DNA from: Lepidurus packardi | Lineage: Eukaryota; Arthropoda; Branchiopoda; Notostraca; Triopsidae | NCBI GenBank assembly: GCA_023053545.1 | Contig: JAKZAN010000005.1 | Span: 3,534,001-3,598,000 of the forward strand | Reading direction: 5' to 3' | Length of the DNA stretch: 64,000 nucleotides | Part shown: one piece after another, positions 1-13,134 of the stretch | How the letters are laid out: every line of letters begins with the position of its first letter | Position numbering within the stretch: the stretch's first letter is position 1 | Program-made: the position numbers and the translations under genes | The notes under the pieces: model-generated | Told to the model about the DNA's origin: nothing | The model's database searches: none | Seen by the model: only the letters and a program-made list of their open reading frames with translations

Positions 1-1192
1 CAATGGGGAACAGGGAATAACTTCTTGCCACGAGATATTGGGATACAAAGAACCGAAGTCTTTAGCTTGATTTGATAATTGTATGTATTTTACCGCCACG
101 TCACGACTTGTAGACCTTATAACAACATAGGGATCACCTTAACTTATCGTTCGTAAGCAACAAAAGACAATTTATGGCCACTAAAAGTAATTCGTGTCAA
201 CTCGCAGCAAACACGACCTAATTCTTACTGCCCTCAAGTTCCTCCCAAAAAACCCTTCACCTAGGAAAACAGATAGAAATAGCCTTCACCACAGGAACTA
301 TGCAGGGGAAATTAAATCTTGATTACGAATTCTGGGTTTATACTTGGAAATTCTAGGTAGGAACGGTGTTCATAGGGAAAGATAGGAGAAAGAGTTCATA
401 GGAGAAATCTCTTCCGGCTTCGTCCGGGACACAAGGCTCTAAAGATTATACCCGTTCATCGAAAAACACAATCTTCAAAAAAAAATCTTCAGGTTGAACT
501 CCTTAAATGCATTATTCCAAACCTAACCGCATTTCTTGCTCCCAGATCAGAGCGGCTTTAACCGAAGCTTCTCCTTTTGCTGGCTTTGCAGCACAGACCA
601 AGCGAACTCGAGACATTTAACGGAAACTTGCCAGTTGTTTCCGAAGCCGAAGTTCTCGTATCAGAAAAGACTGGTATAAACCTAAATTCTGTCTTCTTCC
701 TTTTCCAACTTTTGAACGGCTTTCCTCCTACGGAAATTCCCCCTTCCCCAAGAAATTGTGAGCTCTGGAAGCTTTTTTGCGCCATTCGGAAGGTTTTTCC
801 TATGTAGTTTGCAAATTAAAGTGCAAAGAATATACAAGGACACGTTGTTTTTTTGGCATCTTCTAATACAAGCAAAGTATCAAGAGTTGGGGAAACAACG
901 TTTTTTTACATATTCATCTTACGCGCCAATAAAATTCCATTTGTTGAAAAAATTTGAGTTTTCCATTCGCCATTGGCCGTTTTACCAGACACAAATCTAA
1001 TCCGTAAGGTTTTGGAATCGATTTGTAAACCTTCTAACTACGATTAGGGCAAATTATCGATTGCAAAAGCCGCCATGTCTTGAATGAATATATTGACATA
1101 AAGTTCCCAACAAAACTGGAGCCCGCAACGGCAGTTTTTAATAAATCCTTACATTCACTTTATGTAATTATTCATGACAATAGTGTGCTGTA
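1..1192. other. Intergenic / upstream of PIP5K gene
   Basis: I see no gene here. The open frames on both strands are short, lack domain similarity and do not join through plausible splice sites. The stretch presumably holds the 5' UTR and promoter of the PIP5K gene that starts at 1193, but no convincing TATA or initiator pair is visible. Confidence 0.5.
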
Positions 1193-4100
1193 ATGGAAGC
1201 TGCTAGTCAAAGTGAGGTGCGTAAACTTGAAACTGTAGAAGATGCCAACATTCATTCACTCCAACGTCCAGGGAGCCGCGCCTCGTCCGGGTCAGCAGGA
1301 GTTATGGAATCCGAAAGTAAATAACATACTAATAAAAAGCACATTTCAAAACATTTCAATTCAAAACTTACCATGTAAGTTTTTTTTCAGAGATTGTTTA
1401 ACTAATTTACAGCACGAGTTTTGCATCGATCAATACAAAGCTTGCAGTAGAATACAACTTATCAGTTGTTAGTAACTTTCTGTTTATTGTGGTCCTCCCC
1501 TTCACGTATCTTATCTACATGAAGATTATGCAAAAATCAAAAGAAGAAAAAGTTTTCACCTCGGACTCTTTCTCTGGTCACATTTTATGGAGCTCGATTT
1601 TTCAGAAAACATTCCTGTCAACTCCGCCGAGTCAGTTATTTGATCTGATAGTGTTTGGTGTCTTTTGTGTATTTCAGGTGAAGAGAAGAAAGATGGCCAG
1701 AGACCACCTCCTTTAGACGTAAGTTAAAAGAAAACTTGATAAATTCCATATCATGAACCAATCTAAGATTGTAGAATTATGTCTTCTCACTTGGTCATTT
1801 CAGATTAGTGCAGCCCAAGGGGTGGGGAGTTCCGAGGGACCTAAAACTCCAGCTTCCCCACGTTCTTCCCGCCCCGGCGGTTCAGGTCGCACGGGACCTG
1901 ATCGTGGACGCAAAATTGGCCATCGACGAGTTGGTCAAGGGGGCGAAGTTACCTATAAGAAAATCCAAACGAGCCAGATCATGGGCTCTATTCAATTAGG
2001 CATCGGGCATGCAGTGGGAGGCTTAGCCTCCAAACCAGAACGTGATTTACTCATGCAGGATTTCATGACGGTGGAAACGACGTATTTTCCTTCTGATGGC
2101 TCCTCTATCACTCCTGCTCACCATTATTCTGATTTCCGTTTTAAGAACTACGCCCCCATCGCTTTCCGTTACTTTCGAGACTTGTTCGGTATTCAGCCCG
2201 ACGATTTCCTGGTAAATAGAGAAAACAAAATTTTACTATTGACTCGCGTCCGGAGTATTAATCGTTTGAGTTTGTGGGTTTTTTTTCGTTAGTTATCCCT
2301 TTGCAATGAGCCTTTGATCGAACTGACTAATCCGGGTGCTAGTGGCAGCATCTTCTACCTCTCTGCTGACGATGAATTTATCATCAAAACAGTTCAGCAT
2401 AAAGAAGGCGAGTTTCTGCAGAAGCTCCTGCCCGGTTACTACATGGTAAACGGGATAATTCCGGAAAAAACTTATCAGTATGCTAACTCAGTTTTTCTGT
2501 CGTCTATATAGAATCTGACTTTTAATCCCCGAACCTTACTGCCCAAGTTTTTTGGTTTATATTGTTATCAGGTGATCTTTTCTTTTTCGAAAAAATAACT
2601 TATTCTTAAATATGTTTTGGGGGCTTGTTATAATGCGCAGTGTAACTCAAAAAACGTGCGGATAGTTGTGATGAACAATTTACTCCCCACCACCATTAAG
2701 ATGCACGAGAAGTACGATTTAAAAGGATCAACATATAAACGAAAAGCTTCGAAATTCGAACGGGTCAAGAACTCGCCCGTGTACAAAGATCTGGATTTTA
2801 TGGAGCTTCACCCGGACGGAATTATGCTAGAAGCTGACACCTACTCAGCTCTTATGAAGACCATCCAACGTGATTGTAGAGTAAGTTGTTGTTTTTTTCC
2901 AGTCTCAGTGCTAATAAAGCGAATTTCTGGTTAGGTTTTGGAGAGTTTCAAAATCATGGATTACAGTCTTTTAGTAGGCATACATAATTTAGACTTGGCT
3001 GCTAAGGAAGAAGCTGAGCGGAGAAGAAGTCTGATTTCTAACATTGAAGAAGAGGTAAAATACATAAAAAGTGAAGGGCCGCTCTGGGACTGAGAGAATA
3101 ACGACAAAAAACGTTTGCTAGGAACGAGGAGAGCTTGAAAAGGACAATGAAGAGCCTGAGCCCTCATCGTTAGGTGCCGGAGGAGGACCGCCTTTAACTA
3201 GGAGTAGATCTCTCAATAGGCAAAAATTGGTGGCTCATTCGACAGCGTTGGAAAGTATCCAAGCTGAGTCAGAACCTATTGACGAAGAAGAAGATGTGCC
3301 GTGAGTTGAGTTCTTTCTTTTTTGCAATCCATTCCAGTCACTGTCGTGTCTGGCTCGTTCCATACCCAATAACTTGTTTGCTGCTTTTTATTATTTTTTC
3401 AGTCCGGGTGGTATCCCTGCCCGCAATTCGAAAGGAGAGCGTTTGTTAATATTTATCGGTGTTATCGATATCTTACAAAGCTATCGTTTGAAGAAGAAGC
3501 TCGAGCATACTTTCAAAGCTATGATTCATGACGGGGTAAATTTTAGTCCTTTCGTAAGTCCAAAGATTCGAGTGTTTATAGCGTTTCCTGTGGGTTATAG
3601 GATACAGTATCCGTTCACCGTCCAGGGTTCTACAGTCAACGCTTCCAAGACTTTATGGCCAAGCGTGTCTTCAAGAAAGTTCCTTCCCGTAAGTTATTCT
3701 CTCCCTCATTCTCGGGTTTTTCATTGAATTGGCTATGTTATTCAAATTCTTTGGCTACCTTATAAACTACTTTCGATCTTATTACTGAAGAAGTTGGTGG
3801 GTTAAAGCATACCGTTAAGTATATTTTTCATATTCGCCGAATTTGCATACTTTGTACCGCCCATTTGTGATCAAATGAATATGTGTCATGTTAGTAGGTG
3901 CAAGTGGTCGGGCTCTTTTTTGTATTTTTTTTTTTAACAGGTGGTAGAATCGGCCCTTTTTTAGCCCTTTTCTTTTTGAGTTTCTTTGGGGGAAATCATT
4001 TCTGTTCTTTCTTTACTTATCTGAATGTTAAAATTCTGTATTCCTTAATCTTGAACTTGAGAAATTCAAAGCCTGACTTGAGTCTTTCCAATATCGCTTG

Positions 4101-7048
4101 CTTTCCGCAGTGGATCTGCCTGAATTCAAAGGCAAACATCGCAAATTCCGAACGCTGGTCTCCAGCTATATAGGTAAAACCAAACTACACGCCCCAAGCA
4201 CAAATGGATCTTAATCTGATTATGACCTTGTAGGCCGTATATAAATATTGAGTTTTTATCTTTTGTCTTATTTTTTCCCCTGTCAGTTCTTTCCGACATA
4301 GCAGCACGTCAGTTGTCTGTTGAATTTCTTTCTTTGATTTTGTACATATTTTTGGGTGTTGTCAAGATGTGTTTTGGGTGTTGTCAAGATTTAACCAAGA
4401 TGTAATGATTGTCGTGGGGGAAAATTTTTTAGGGGGGTCGGAAGGGGGCATGGGTTACTGTCCTATGCATGAGTTCGGTGTATTTGTTTGCGGTTTCCAA
4501 AGTCGATTGGGTCTTAATAACATGTTTAGCCTAATTTCAGCTTTCTTCTCTTTAGCACTGAAGCATTCGCCTTCCAAGAAGAAAGTGGCTGTGCGGACCA
4601 GAGTTTCTGCAAACTTCGATGGCGGGCAAGGAAATGACGGAGCTGGGAACAGTCAGGATTCAGGCACGGGTATGACCTCTAATTTGCTTTTTGTTAAAAG
4701 AAAAAAAATCGCCTTGAAAACATTTACAGTTAGTACATTTAAAAATTCTGCCCATATAAATTTTGATATTGACTGTAATTTGGACGCTACCAGGGCAAAG
4801 TTTGCCTACTGCAGCAGGAAAAAACAACAAACCAGGTCATTTGCGCGTCTTTTTTCACTCTTCCTTTTCAGCTTTAACTATTCCAATTCACTCTAAATCT
4901 CTATTCGTGAGTTTTTCGGAGTTCTCTGGTAAACGGGATCTAACTTATGGTAACTTTTCTATTCTTTCTCTCATGCCATCTACCAAATAGGAAGTCCTCC
5001 TCATACCCCTACTCCCGTCTCCCCTCCGTCTTCTACCAGTCAGCCACCCTCACATCATCCTATAAATTTACCGGCCGTCCTCAAAGATCGTGTTCCCAGT
5101 CAAAAAGTGACGATGGGCGGGGCCACAGGTATGGGTACAGGCCCGCGTGTGCCTCCGCCCGTCCCTCCACGTTCGCCCAGACGTGTCGTCATTCAAACTC
5201 CTCGAGGTGCGCATGTCCGTACATTACCCGCTGTCACTACTACTTCCACCACGCCCCCTCACCACACTACCTCTCTAACAAGCACCCCGCCTCCTCCTTA
5301 CTCAATAGAGCCTGACCATATTACTCACCCCGCTTATACGACCGCACGTAGCACGCGTAGTTTGCCTGCGACTGCGAATCGTTTAGTCACTTTTGAATCC
5401 CGAAACCCGCCTCCCGTGCCTCGGCGAATCACAACGCCTGAAGAGCCTGACATTCCTTTACAAACTTCCATGTAAAAACATCTACGTCTCTTGACCTGAG
5501 TTTATCATTCAGTTGACGTTTGACTGGGACTGTTGATTCATTTTTTCGTAACTTTTTTTAAAATGTCTTTTTATTTAACAAACTTTTGGAATGTTGATGG
5601 CAGCTTGATACGTTTTGTTCAGTTATCTAAGCGAATGATTTTTAGGAATTTTATCTTATTTTCTTTTTGCGGCTGATTTATATCCCATCTTATGATTTGT
5701 CTAAATAATCCGAGATTCTTGACAATTGATAGTAGCTAATTATTGGTCGTGTTTCTTTTCCCCCTCCCCGTAAATTCCCCTCTTCTCTTATTTCTGATCT
5801 CCTACGTTGTATAAACTTCTACCCGGTCCCGTTAGGCATCCCCGCCAGTGACCGCGATAGCCTTCCCTCCTCCTCGAACACGCCCCCTCCCGGCTTCGAA
5901 GAAGCTGTAGGTCTTCGTGGTATTCGTCCACCTAGTCCCTCGCCGTTGCCTTTGGCAGTGAAACAGCGCCCAGTGCATTACATGGATTCGCCTTACCATC
6001 GTACTCAAGTCTTGGTTGCTCGGGAAGATCGTCCTTCACACTCGCCCCGGTCAATCACCCCGACTCTGCGGACTTCGCATGCCGGAAGTTCTTCTTGGAA
6101 TAGTCACGTGGAAGCTATCAGGTAGGAATAGTCACATGGAAGTCGATTATGTTACGATCAAAGTGATTTAAAAAAAAAAATGTTGAAGGCTACCACTGAC
6201 ATTAATCTTTAATCGATAGTTTTATGAGCACCTTTAGTTTGTTTTACTTTCCGTTTTAAATTTGCTTTTGGTTTTAACGCGGTGCAGGAGCAATTTTGAG
6301 CGACATTCCTCTGCCAACTCCTCTTCGCAATCCCAAACCCAAATTTGTTCTGTCGACCGCAATTTGCTTTCAACCTCATGGGTGGCCAGAACAAAAACCA
6401 TCGCCAGGTCCAGGTTAGCTAACTCAACTCGGCTATATCCACACAACTACCAACTAATCTGGCATCATACGGCCTGTAGAAGACGATACTAACCCTGTTC
6501 TAATAATTTTTTTTTTTTTGGTGAATACTTAGCTTGGGTAATTGGTTTGGTTTGGGTTATTGGTTTTTTCCTTGGCCTAAAACCACTGATTTTGGGAGGG
6601 AGTTTCTCTTTACTTATACTTTTTCCTTTTGGAATATTATAGCATTTCCGAGATCCGTTTGGAAACACGCACGGATAGCAAGTCATCGAATTTGAGCGGA
6701 GAATCCGGGGTTCGGACGGGTCCTACAGCCACGCCTACGTGGACGGAAGGGACACCTTCCTTTACAGAATCTTCTAGTTCGGGAGACCTAGGTAACTTGA
6801 ACGTACAGTTGTAGTGCCTTGTGCAAATGTGTTTGATATTGTCCATGTGTCCAAAAAATCTGAGAATAGCATGATTTGTCTAGTAGTCGTGATCCTTGAG
6901 AACGCATCCTTTTTTATTTTTTGTATGTTATCTTTCGTGGGCAGCCGGTGTTGGTTCCCCAGCTCGTAGCGTGAGTCCTGGGCAAGAGCTTACCGAGACC
7001 ATAACGTACCATGCAGGGGAAATGGTGAGCGTCATCACATTAACTTAA
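1193..7048 (+). CDS. PIP5K: Type I phosphatidylinositol-4-phosphate 5-kinase
   Basis: Makes PI(4,5)P2 from PI4P at the plasma membrane. Coding exons: 1193-1316, 1678-1718, 1804-2211, 2293-2445, 2512-2571, 2641-2880, 2935-3054, 3122-3300, 3403-3535, 3601-3688, 4111-4173, 4556-4669, 4991-5128, 5836-6121, 6288-6413 (or 6407), 6643-6791, 6945-7048. Phases agree throughout, giving about 841 residues. The kinase core is unmistakable: [15 protein letters not shown], then [18 protein letters not shown], the glycine-rich [15 protein letters not shown], the ATP-site lysine in [21 protein letters not shown], the catalytic [13 protein letters not shown] and [17 protein letters not shown], and the end of the core [20 protein letters not shown] long Ser/Pro-rich tail follows, with the short block [20 protein letters not shown]. 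The start is the first ATG giving a continuous frame. The last exon is read into its intron-like sequence to a stop at 7046-7048; a further splice at 7024 is possible. The core is secure; the tail exons are less so. Confidence 0.93.
4350..4390 (+). repeat. 19-bp direct repeat in PIP5K intron
   Basis: Two identical 19-nt copies at 4350-4368 and 4372-4390 are separated by 3 nt, in the intron between the exons ending at 4173 and starting at 4556. This is probably a simple local duplication. Confidence 0.8.
4991..5475 (+). CDS. PIP5K exon 13 with alternative proline-rich 3' end
   Basis: This exon can splice at 5128 (CACAG/GTATGG) to the exon at 5836, which keeps frame. It can also be read straight on to a TAA at 5473-5475, giving a shorter protein of about 735 residues. 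The read-through tail of about 115 residues is rich in proline, threonine and basic residues. It holds PxxP stretches ([17 protein letters not shown]) and a PPPPY motif, which are candidate SH3 and WW ligands. The frame stays open for about 345 nt beyond the donor with protein-like composition, so a retained-intron isoform is plausible. Chance is not excluded. Confidence 0.45.
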
Positions 7049-8275
7049 AAACTCGTCGTTTTACACAGTGTTTTGGTCTTAATTCGAATATTTGCATTAT
7101 CTCCTGTCTTTCCCTATGCTTACGTATATTTGCACCATGCTTTTGTTATTTATTGTTTCTTGGGAAAGCAGGTTAGAGACTAACAATTATATATCCCTTC
7201 CCATTACGTATGTAAATGAGCCAGCAGCAGATTCTTGTCATGTAAAACTTATTGGGTAGGATTTTATTTTTTTTCGTGATTTTATTATTTATAAATAATA
7301 AATAGCTCTTGGCTAAATGTCCAAATCGTGTCATAGCTCCGAACGTTTTTACTTTGCTGCTGTTGTTTCGTTAAGCTTCCACGTATTCTGAAATAGCTGA
7401 AAGCAAGATACTGTAGCGTAAGATTATTTGGCCTTTGCAATAATATATTTTTGGCATGTAGACTACTTCTATCTATATTTCTTGTGAAATATATATATGT
7501 AGACGTCCACTTGCATGGAAGTTTGGCATGTTGTTTTAAATTGCACCTCTGTGGTAACCTTTTTAACTGTCAAACAAAAATTAACCTTCGGAATGGGGGT
7601 TTCTTTGGGTTCTTTTTGCAGACACATCTTTAACTCAACGCTATCTCGATGTGTAGACGTTTTTGATAAGGGGGCTTCCACACCCTGGGCGTCTTTTTTT
7701 TCTGTCACTTGTGTGGGAGAAGAACTCTTTTCAGATTTCAGGTGAGGAGCTTGCAATTGCAATATTTGGTTTCTAACTGTGGGACAACGTCGGTTTGGAA
7801 GAACAGACATACGTGTCCATGTCAATGTGATGGCTGTTTCTTGTGTGATAGGCTTTTCCTCCCTCCTCTTACTTTCCCCAGTTCATATCAATGTCAATTT
7901 ACTTCATTATTTGGAGCAATAAGTGCAAAGTTACTAAAAAAAAAAAAAATCGAAAACTGCCAGATAGGTAACTGTTTTGTTGTTGTGCTGAATTGGCAAT
8001 CAAATGAAAGAGAAACGAAAATGGAAACAGTCTTGTGCGAGGGCAGTGTAGTGTCCTGTTAGGTGTGTAATAAGAAGAAAGTCAACGTTCTTTTACCTCG
8101 CAAGGGCTGTATTTTGAACTCTTGGTAAAACTAACTTATAAATTGTGCATTCGTGGGGAGCATAAACTTTAGCATTCATGGGGAGGAATCTTTTAGCAAA
8201 AATATATATAATTCCTGCAGGCGCGTGGGTTTTGGGGATGGAAAACGATGGAAGACACGTGTTAGATTTTTACTT
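7049..8275. other. PIP5K 3' UTR and convergent intergenic space
   Basis: AT-rich sequence between two convergent genes, PIP5K (+) and the takeout-like gene (-). No supported coding exon is seen; the open frames at 7469-7825 and 7709-8062 have no family resemblance. The 3' UTRs of both genes should lie here. Confidence 0.5.
7297..7302 (+). promoter_or_regulatory. Candidate polyadenylation signal of PIP5K
   Basis: An AATAAA lies about 250 nt after the predicted stop of the long PIP5K isoform, in very AT-rich sequence. Position and consensus fit, but such hexamers are common by chance in AT-rich DNA. Confidence 0.35.
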
Positions 8276-9691
8276 TTAGTTGCGACGAGTACGTCCTTGG
8301 AGGAATTTCTCGACTGGCAGGGCTGACAAGGCGTCATTCATGACGTTTTGGATCAAGTTATTAATTTGCTTGGAAACTTCGGGTTTCACTTCTTCAAGGA
8401 CTTCTTGGCTATTTTCGTTCAAGAAGTTGTTGACCGTTTCACCTACAACACCGGGAAAAACCATCAGGAAGGGGTTAGATAATGAAACACGAAAAAGATG
8501 TAGGGCATGTGAAAGCGGCACACCTTGGGATTTCTCGTGTTACAAGGGAAAGTGAAAATGAGAAAACCAGTTTGATCCGACGAGGACCTTGCAAGAAAAC
8601 TACTGCACTTGGCGTCAAGAAACAAAACTCGTCCAACAAACGAGGTATGCAAATATAAATGAAATACACGAACTTGGCAACTTACCAAGAATACTGTCAC
8701 CGTTGAATAAGTTATTGAGACGCATGCGCATCTTGTCAACAGTGAAATCGAGAGCGCCGTTAGACACTCGTAAGAATTCTTTAGGTGGATTGCCCTGGAT
8801 GGACAAACGAGCAGTTCCGGTGGCAGTGACTCCATCTTGAAATAAGGAGAAGAAAATAATTTAAGTCATTTAGGTTAGATGACTTTCATTTATCCGGGAA
8901 ACTTACTCATGATGTTCCAGAAGGTACCAGTTCCTCGGACGGGCAAAGCAAACACGTTTCCGTTGATTTCGTAATTACCAGTGATTCTCAGTTCGGGGAT
9001 CTTCATGCCAATGGTTAATACCATGGTATCGGGATCCGCGCTGCAAGTAAAATTAGTCATTAGTTCCACGTTACCAGAAAAACTACTTCAGCAAACTGCG
9101 TTTACCTGACGATAGAAGGTTGGTAGTTCGACATACCCCGGACTTGAACTTGCGTGAAGGTAGATTTGATGGTAACTAAGCCGCCTCCCTGGTTAATGTC
9201 AATCTTTTGGATAAGCATGGGTTCTAGCACTTGGACGTTAAGCTCCGGAATCCCTATAAAGAATAGCATGTGTAAAATCAAAAACTTACTCTTTAATAAA
9301 TTTGTGAAAAGAAGGGAACTTATGTCACTCACCGGTAGACATAAACGGTCTTATATCTTCCACAATTTTGAGAAGACAAGTATTGAGGGCTTGTTTGTTC
9401 TTTACTTCGCATTTTTGAAGAGAGTCGCCTTGATGAAAAGAGAATAACATGTTGTTTTAAACGGCGTTTCTAAGGTTGTAACCCCTGACCTTGCACTTGG
9501 TCGCATAGTTGAACCAGAGTTCAAGGCCAGGGTTAACTAGATTCAGCTGAGTTTCTTTTAACTTATTAAACTACAAGGTTATTTCTTAATAATTTATTTT
9601 GGTATAACAAATTTAACTTACCGAACCGTGCGGCTGAGGTCGAAGACACGAAGACTACGGCCGAAATCACAGAGACCCAGAGTGCTGACAT
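8276..9691 (-). CDS. Takeout/JHBP-like secreted lipid-binding protein
   Basis: Six exons on the minus strand: 9622-9691, 9333-9428, 9106-9253, 8907-9040, 8686-8835, 8276-8442. All have GT/AG ends and matching phases, giving 254 residues, the usual length of the takeout/haemolymph juvenile-hormone-binding-protein family. A signal peptide MSALWVSVISAVVFVSS leads into a segment with two cysteines (LQKCEV and LNTCLL) spaced as in this family. Family-like blocks follow: LLKIVEDIRPFMSTGIPEL, NVQVLEPMLIQKI, VQVRGMSNY, MVLTIGMKIPELRITGNYEIN and NENSQEVLEEVKPEV. The family forms a long barrel that carries small hydrophobic ligands in haemolymph or near sensilla; the ligand here cannot be told. The gene is intact with ordinary short introns. 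The second ATG of the upstream open frame is used as start because it begins the signal peptide. Confidence 0.9.
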
Positions 9692-9744
9692 GATGTTTAT
9701 ATTGTGTTTTCGTGTAGACTTCGACTCCACAAAACCTGGCACTG

Positions 9745-9780
9745 GACTGACGATGCTAGAAGTGATTTGCATGCATTATA
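9745..9780 (-). promoter_or_regulatory. TATA + Inr core promoter of the takeout-like gene
   Basis: On the minus strand TATAAT (9780-9775) lies exactly 30 nt upstream of TCAGTC (9750-9745). TCAGTC is a match to the arthropod initiator consensus TCAKTY. The implied start, the A at 9748, is 57 nt before the ATG at 9691. Motif quality and spacing make this one of the better-supported promoters in the window. Confidence 0.65.
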
Positions 9781-12700
9781 AGCGCAAGGTGGGTCGCTGC
9801 TAGGCAGATCTCTAGCTAGGGTTTCTTAACTTTGAAGGTGAAGTCAAGACTCTTGTCGTCGCTAACTCCAGCCCCCCTTCACTTTCTAGAGTGGAGAAGT
9901 TCAAGAGAAAACCGGTTTCTATTCAGTAGAACAATTCTTGTAAAACAAAAATCTTCCAAATAGTTCACGTGGGTTTTTTTAATCATCTTTGGGATTTCTC
10001 GCTGACCACTGCTGATCTCTTCGATAATAAAAGAGCTGTAGGGCCTCTAGCCCAGAAAACCATAATGGCTTCACACTTTCGGTTTTTACCGTCGAAATCG
10101 AAAGTTCTAACCCACACAGGGCAGACTTTCTATTAACGTAAAACTAGTTCCGGACTTGAATCGTAAGTTGAAGTTCTTAAAAACATCGCAAGGTAATTGA
10201 CACAATTAGGGCCTTTCTTTCTCTATTGACCTTTGAAAGGTTAGCGTCGGAGACTTGAAGGTTGTTCCTTGACATTGTTTAGATGCATTTTTCGCTAGTA
10301 TTGCGAGATGTGCATGCCTTTTCCGCAGAATTTGCGTGTCAAGGTTACCGTTTAACTAATGTCAAGCATTCTTTAAGTCTGTGGAAGAATGCACAGATTT
10401 TTCGTCGGAATTGCCTTGTTTGTTAAGGGGAAAACCCTTTGTATTTTCACGGCATCTCTTGGTAAGAGGTCAGTTAACGTCCCTCTACTTGAAACCTCAA
10501 GGGTAGGGGGCCTTACCCTACCTCCTCGTGACTCAGATATAAAGGAAATTCTTCTTCAGTGTTTGCCAATTTTAGGTTTCTATACTTCTGCACTTAATGT
10601 AAAGATAGTTCGATAACAATTGCATGTCGACGCCCGATGCAGAATTTTTCTCTCTACTCTCTTCAAGCAACAGATTGGAGTATGGAGGCATGTCTATTAT
10701 ACTCTGTACTTTTTGTTTCCGGAAAGCACGGGGAAAAAAGTTTCATTTAATAGCTTTGGGTAAATGTGCTGCATTTTTAAGGCAAACTTGTAATGGCTTT
10801 AAAAGTAGAGGCATAAAGCGATTATTAGCACTCAATAAATTATTCCGCACATGAAGGGGGTATATTAAACTAATGAAAGCTAACGCTGCAGTGTCGATTA
10901 GCCAACGCACGAAAAACGGTGGAAAACGCCCAAACGCGTCGCAGGAGAGAACGAGAAGCATTTCCGCAGGCCTCTCATGCGTGAGTTATATAGCACCACG
11001 AAAAGGCGATACAAGGCATGGGCGCTATTTTATGTGCCAGTAAATTTCGAAGGGTTGGGTTCCGTGTTAGTGCATTACTTTAACAGGAGTCGTCAAAAAA
11101 ACTTTTCGCATCTATACAAAGCCCAGGTGGGTAGCGTGATAGTATGAGTTTATAGTGTCAGTCTAATGGTTATTTTATTGGATTAGTGAAGTACATCCCT
11201 GCGAGATAAGCCCGACACAGTGTACAAATGTATGTCAATAGACTTGTTGACTTTAGCTGACATAAACAATTTGATAGAACCCAGCAGGCTGCATATATCT
11301 TACCCTCGTTCAGCGAAACAAAACTGTTTGGTTATTATCAACAATATTTACCATTGAACTGGGTTCTTTCCTTCTTCTCTCGGAACCTCACCTATTATCC
11401 TTTGACTAAGAATCGAAAAGTCAACGGAATAGAGCAGTATACACTTCCCGGAACCATCAACAGGACTCTCAGTGCAATGGGTGAATCATTCTACTTGGCT
11501 ACACAGAGCGAAACTCGTGGCTTGTGTAGGACATCATAAAAATTTCGGTAAGAATTTCCCCAACACATTCGCATGTAAATTGTGTGACGGTCTGCTAAAT
11601 GTTGGTGCGTTCCCGTTTGTTTTCATTGGGAGGAAAACAGAGCTTGCTCGCCCTCGTACAATCTTTTACTATTGACAGGGAAGGCTTTCGGTATATAGTA
11701 ACAAGTTAAAAACGTCACAACACTTTGAGTTCAAAGATGTGAACTCACATCTGTGAACTTAACAACTCCCCAAGACTCCCAGACTCCCCAAGTTTTGACA
11801 GTCGAATAAAGCGTGTCTTTGTCTGTGTGCCTTGTCTAAAACTAGTGCCCTTATCACTTTGGGACTTGCCGTAGTGCTCCAACTAGGTGGCTTATTAATA
11901 ATGTTGCTGTCAGTTACCCCGGAAGTACGAGACGTTAATTGTCAGAGCAGCCGACAATTGCACTTAACTCCTATTGGAATCCGATAGTTAGGTCAATGTC
12001 CACCCTAGCGATGGGTGACTGAATGACGCTTCTACGCAAGCAGCATGCTTAGTTCAGATGTGAAAAAGATGAGTGTATAACTTTAATTACAGTCGTTAAC
12101 AATAAAAAAAGAAAATCACTTTGTCCTTCCCATGAATTGCTTTACTGCCAAAAAGACGTAGGCAGCGCTGTTAATGAAGGTGTAATTTCACGTTACCGTG
12201 TTCATTAGTTGTTAGCTGGGTTGGTTAAAGTTGAGATCCTGGCGGAATACTGTCATTTTTCTTTTCCCTTCTTTTTTGTAAAGGCAAAGTTTCTGTCAGT
12301 AACACGAGGAAAACACGATGAGCATCGTGACCACATTCGTGAGAAAAGTCTATCCGCAGTCCTCGTGTGTGTCATCTAAGAACGTGTATACATGCGTTGC
12401 GTAGTAGTTGACAGCCTTAGTTGCGCTATCGTAAGGTGTAAGACATGTTCAAGGAAACAGAGACAGTTAAACCAATTACACATCAGTCCTTTAATGACAC
12501 ACTCCTTTTATCCCAACCATTGCCTTTATCTTAGACAGGTGATTCAACTAATTGTTATTGGCTGTGCGACGCAATTCGTAAGCCCAGACATGTGTATTCT
12601 AGTTTGGTGGCGTTCATCAAAATAAGAACTAAATTACCGAAACCGGATACAAAACATTTTTTTTAAAAAGCTGTTTACAAACTGGAAGTAGGGCTTCTAT

Positions 12701-13134
12701 ACAAAGTCTGAGAGCTCCTTTTGTTCCAAAAACAGCCACGGTTATTAACAAAGTAGCTTCCACGGAACTATGGGCAGTTTTCCTAGTACGCCTTATGCTA
12801 ACAATACTTACATCCAGGAGGAATTTCGTTACTATTACCCACGCAACCAAACGTCAACCAAACGACATTATTCGTCCGCTTCGACTGGCGTCCTTTTAGG
12901 GCTTAGGCAAGAATGGTCGTCCTTTTTATTATAGCGTGTTAGTTATTACTCAATTCAATTTTCGTATTTTTTTAAACTGTTTTAGGTCAAATTATGCTCC
13001 CAATTTCTGGAGTTATGATGGCGATCATCGTTTAAAAGTAATATTGGATCCTGATATGAGAGATAATTTCTTTTCGCCTCTTGCTTACAAATAAATGAAT
13101 TAGTACTGATCCCAAGTGTTACTAGGATTTTGCG
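9781..13134. other. Intergenic region between takeout-like gene and channel gene 1
   Basis: About 3.35 kb with no supported gene. All frames are short and show no domain or splice continuity. The A/T-rich 3' end (12900-13134) may hold the promoter or a 5' UTR exon of the channel gene, since TACTAG precedes its ATG by a few bases and could be a splice acceptor. No tRNA-like or tandem repeat structure was recognised. Confidence 0.4.

Noticed and set aside
4369-4896. 175-residue continuous frame in the PIP5K gene
   Set aside because: Only 4556-4669 is a true exon. The flanks are intron that happens to stay open; the exon has good GT/AG sites and the family [10 protein letters not shown] block.
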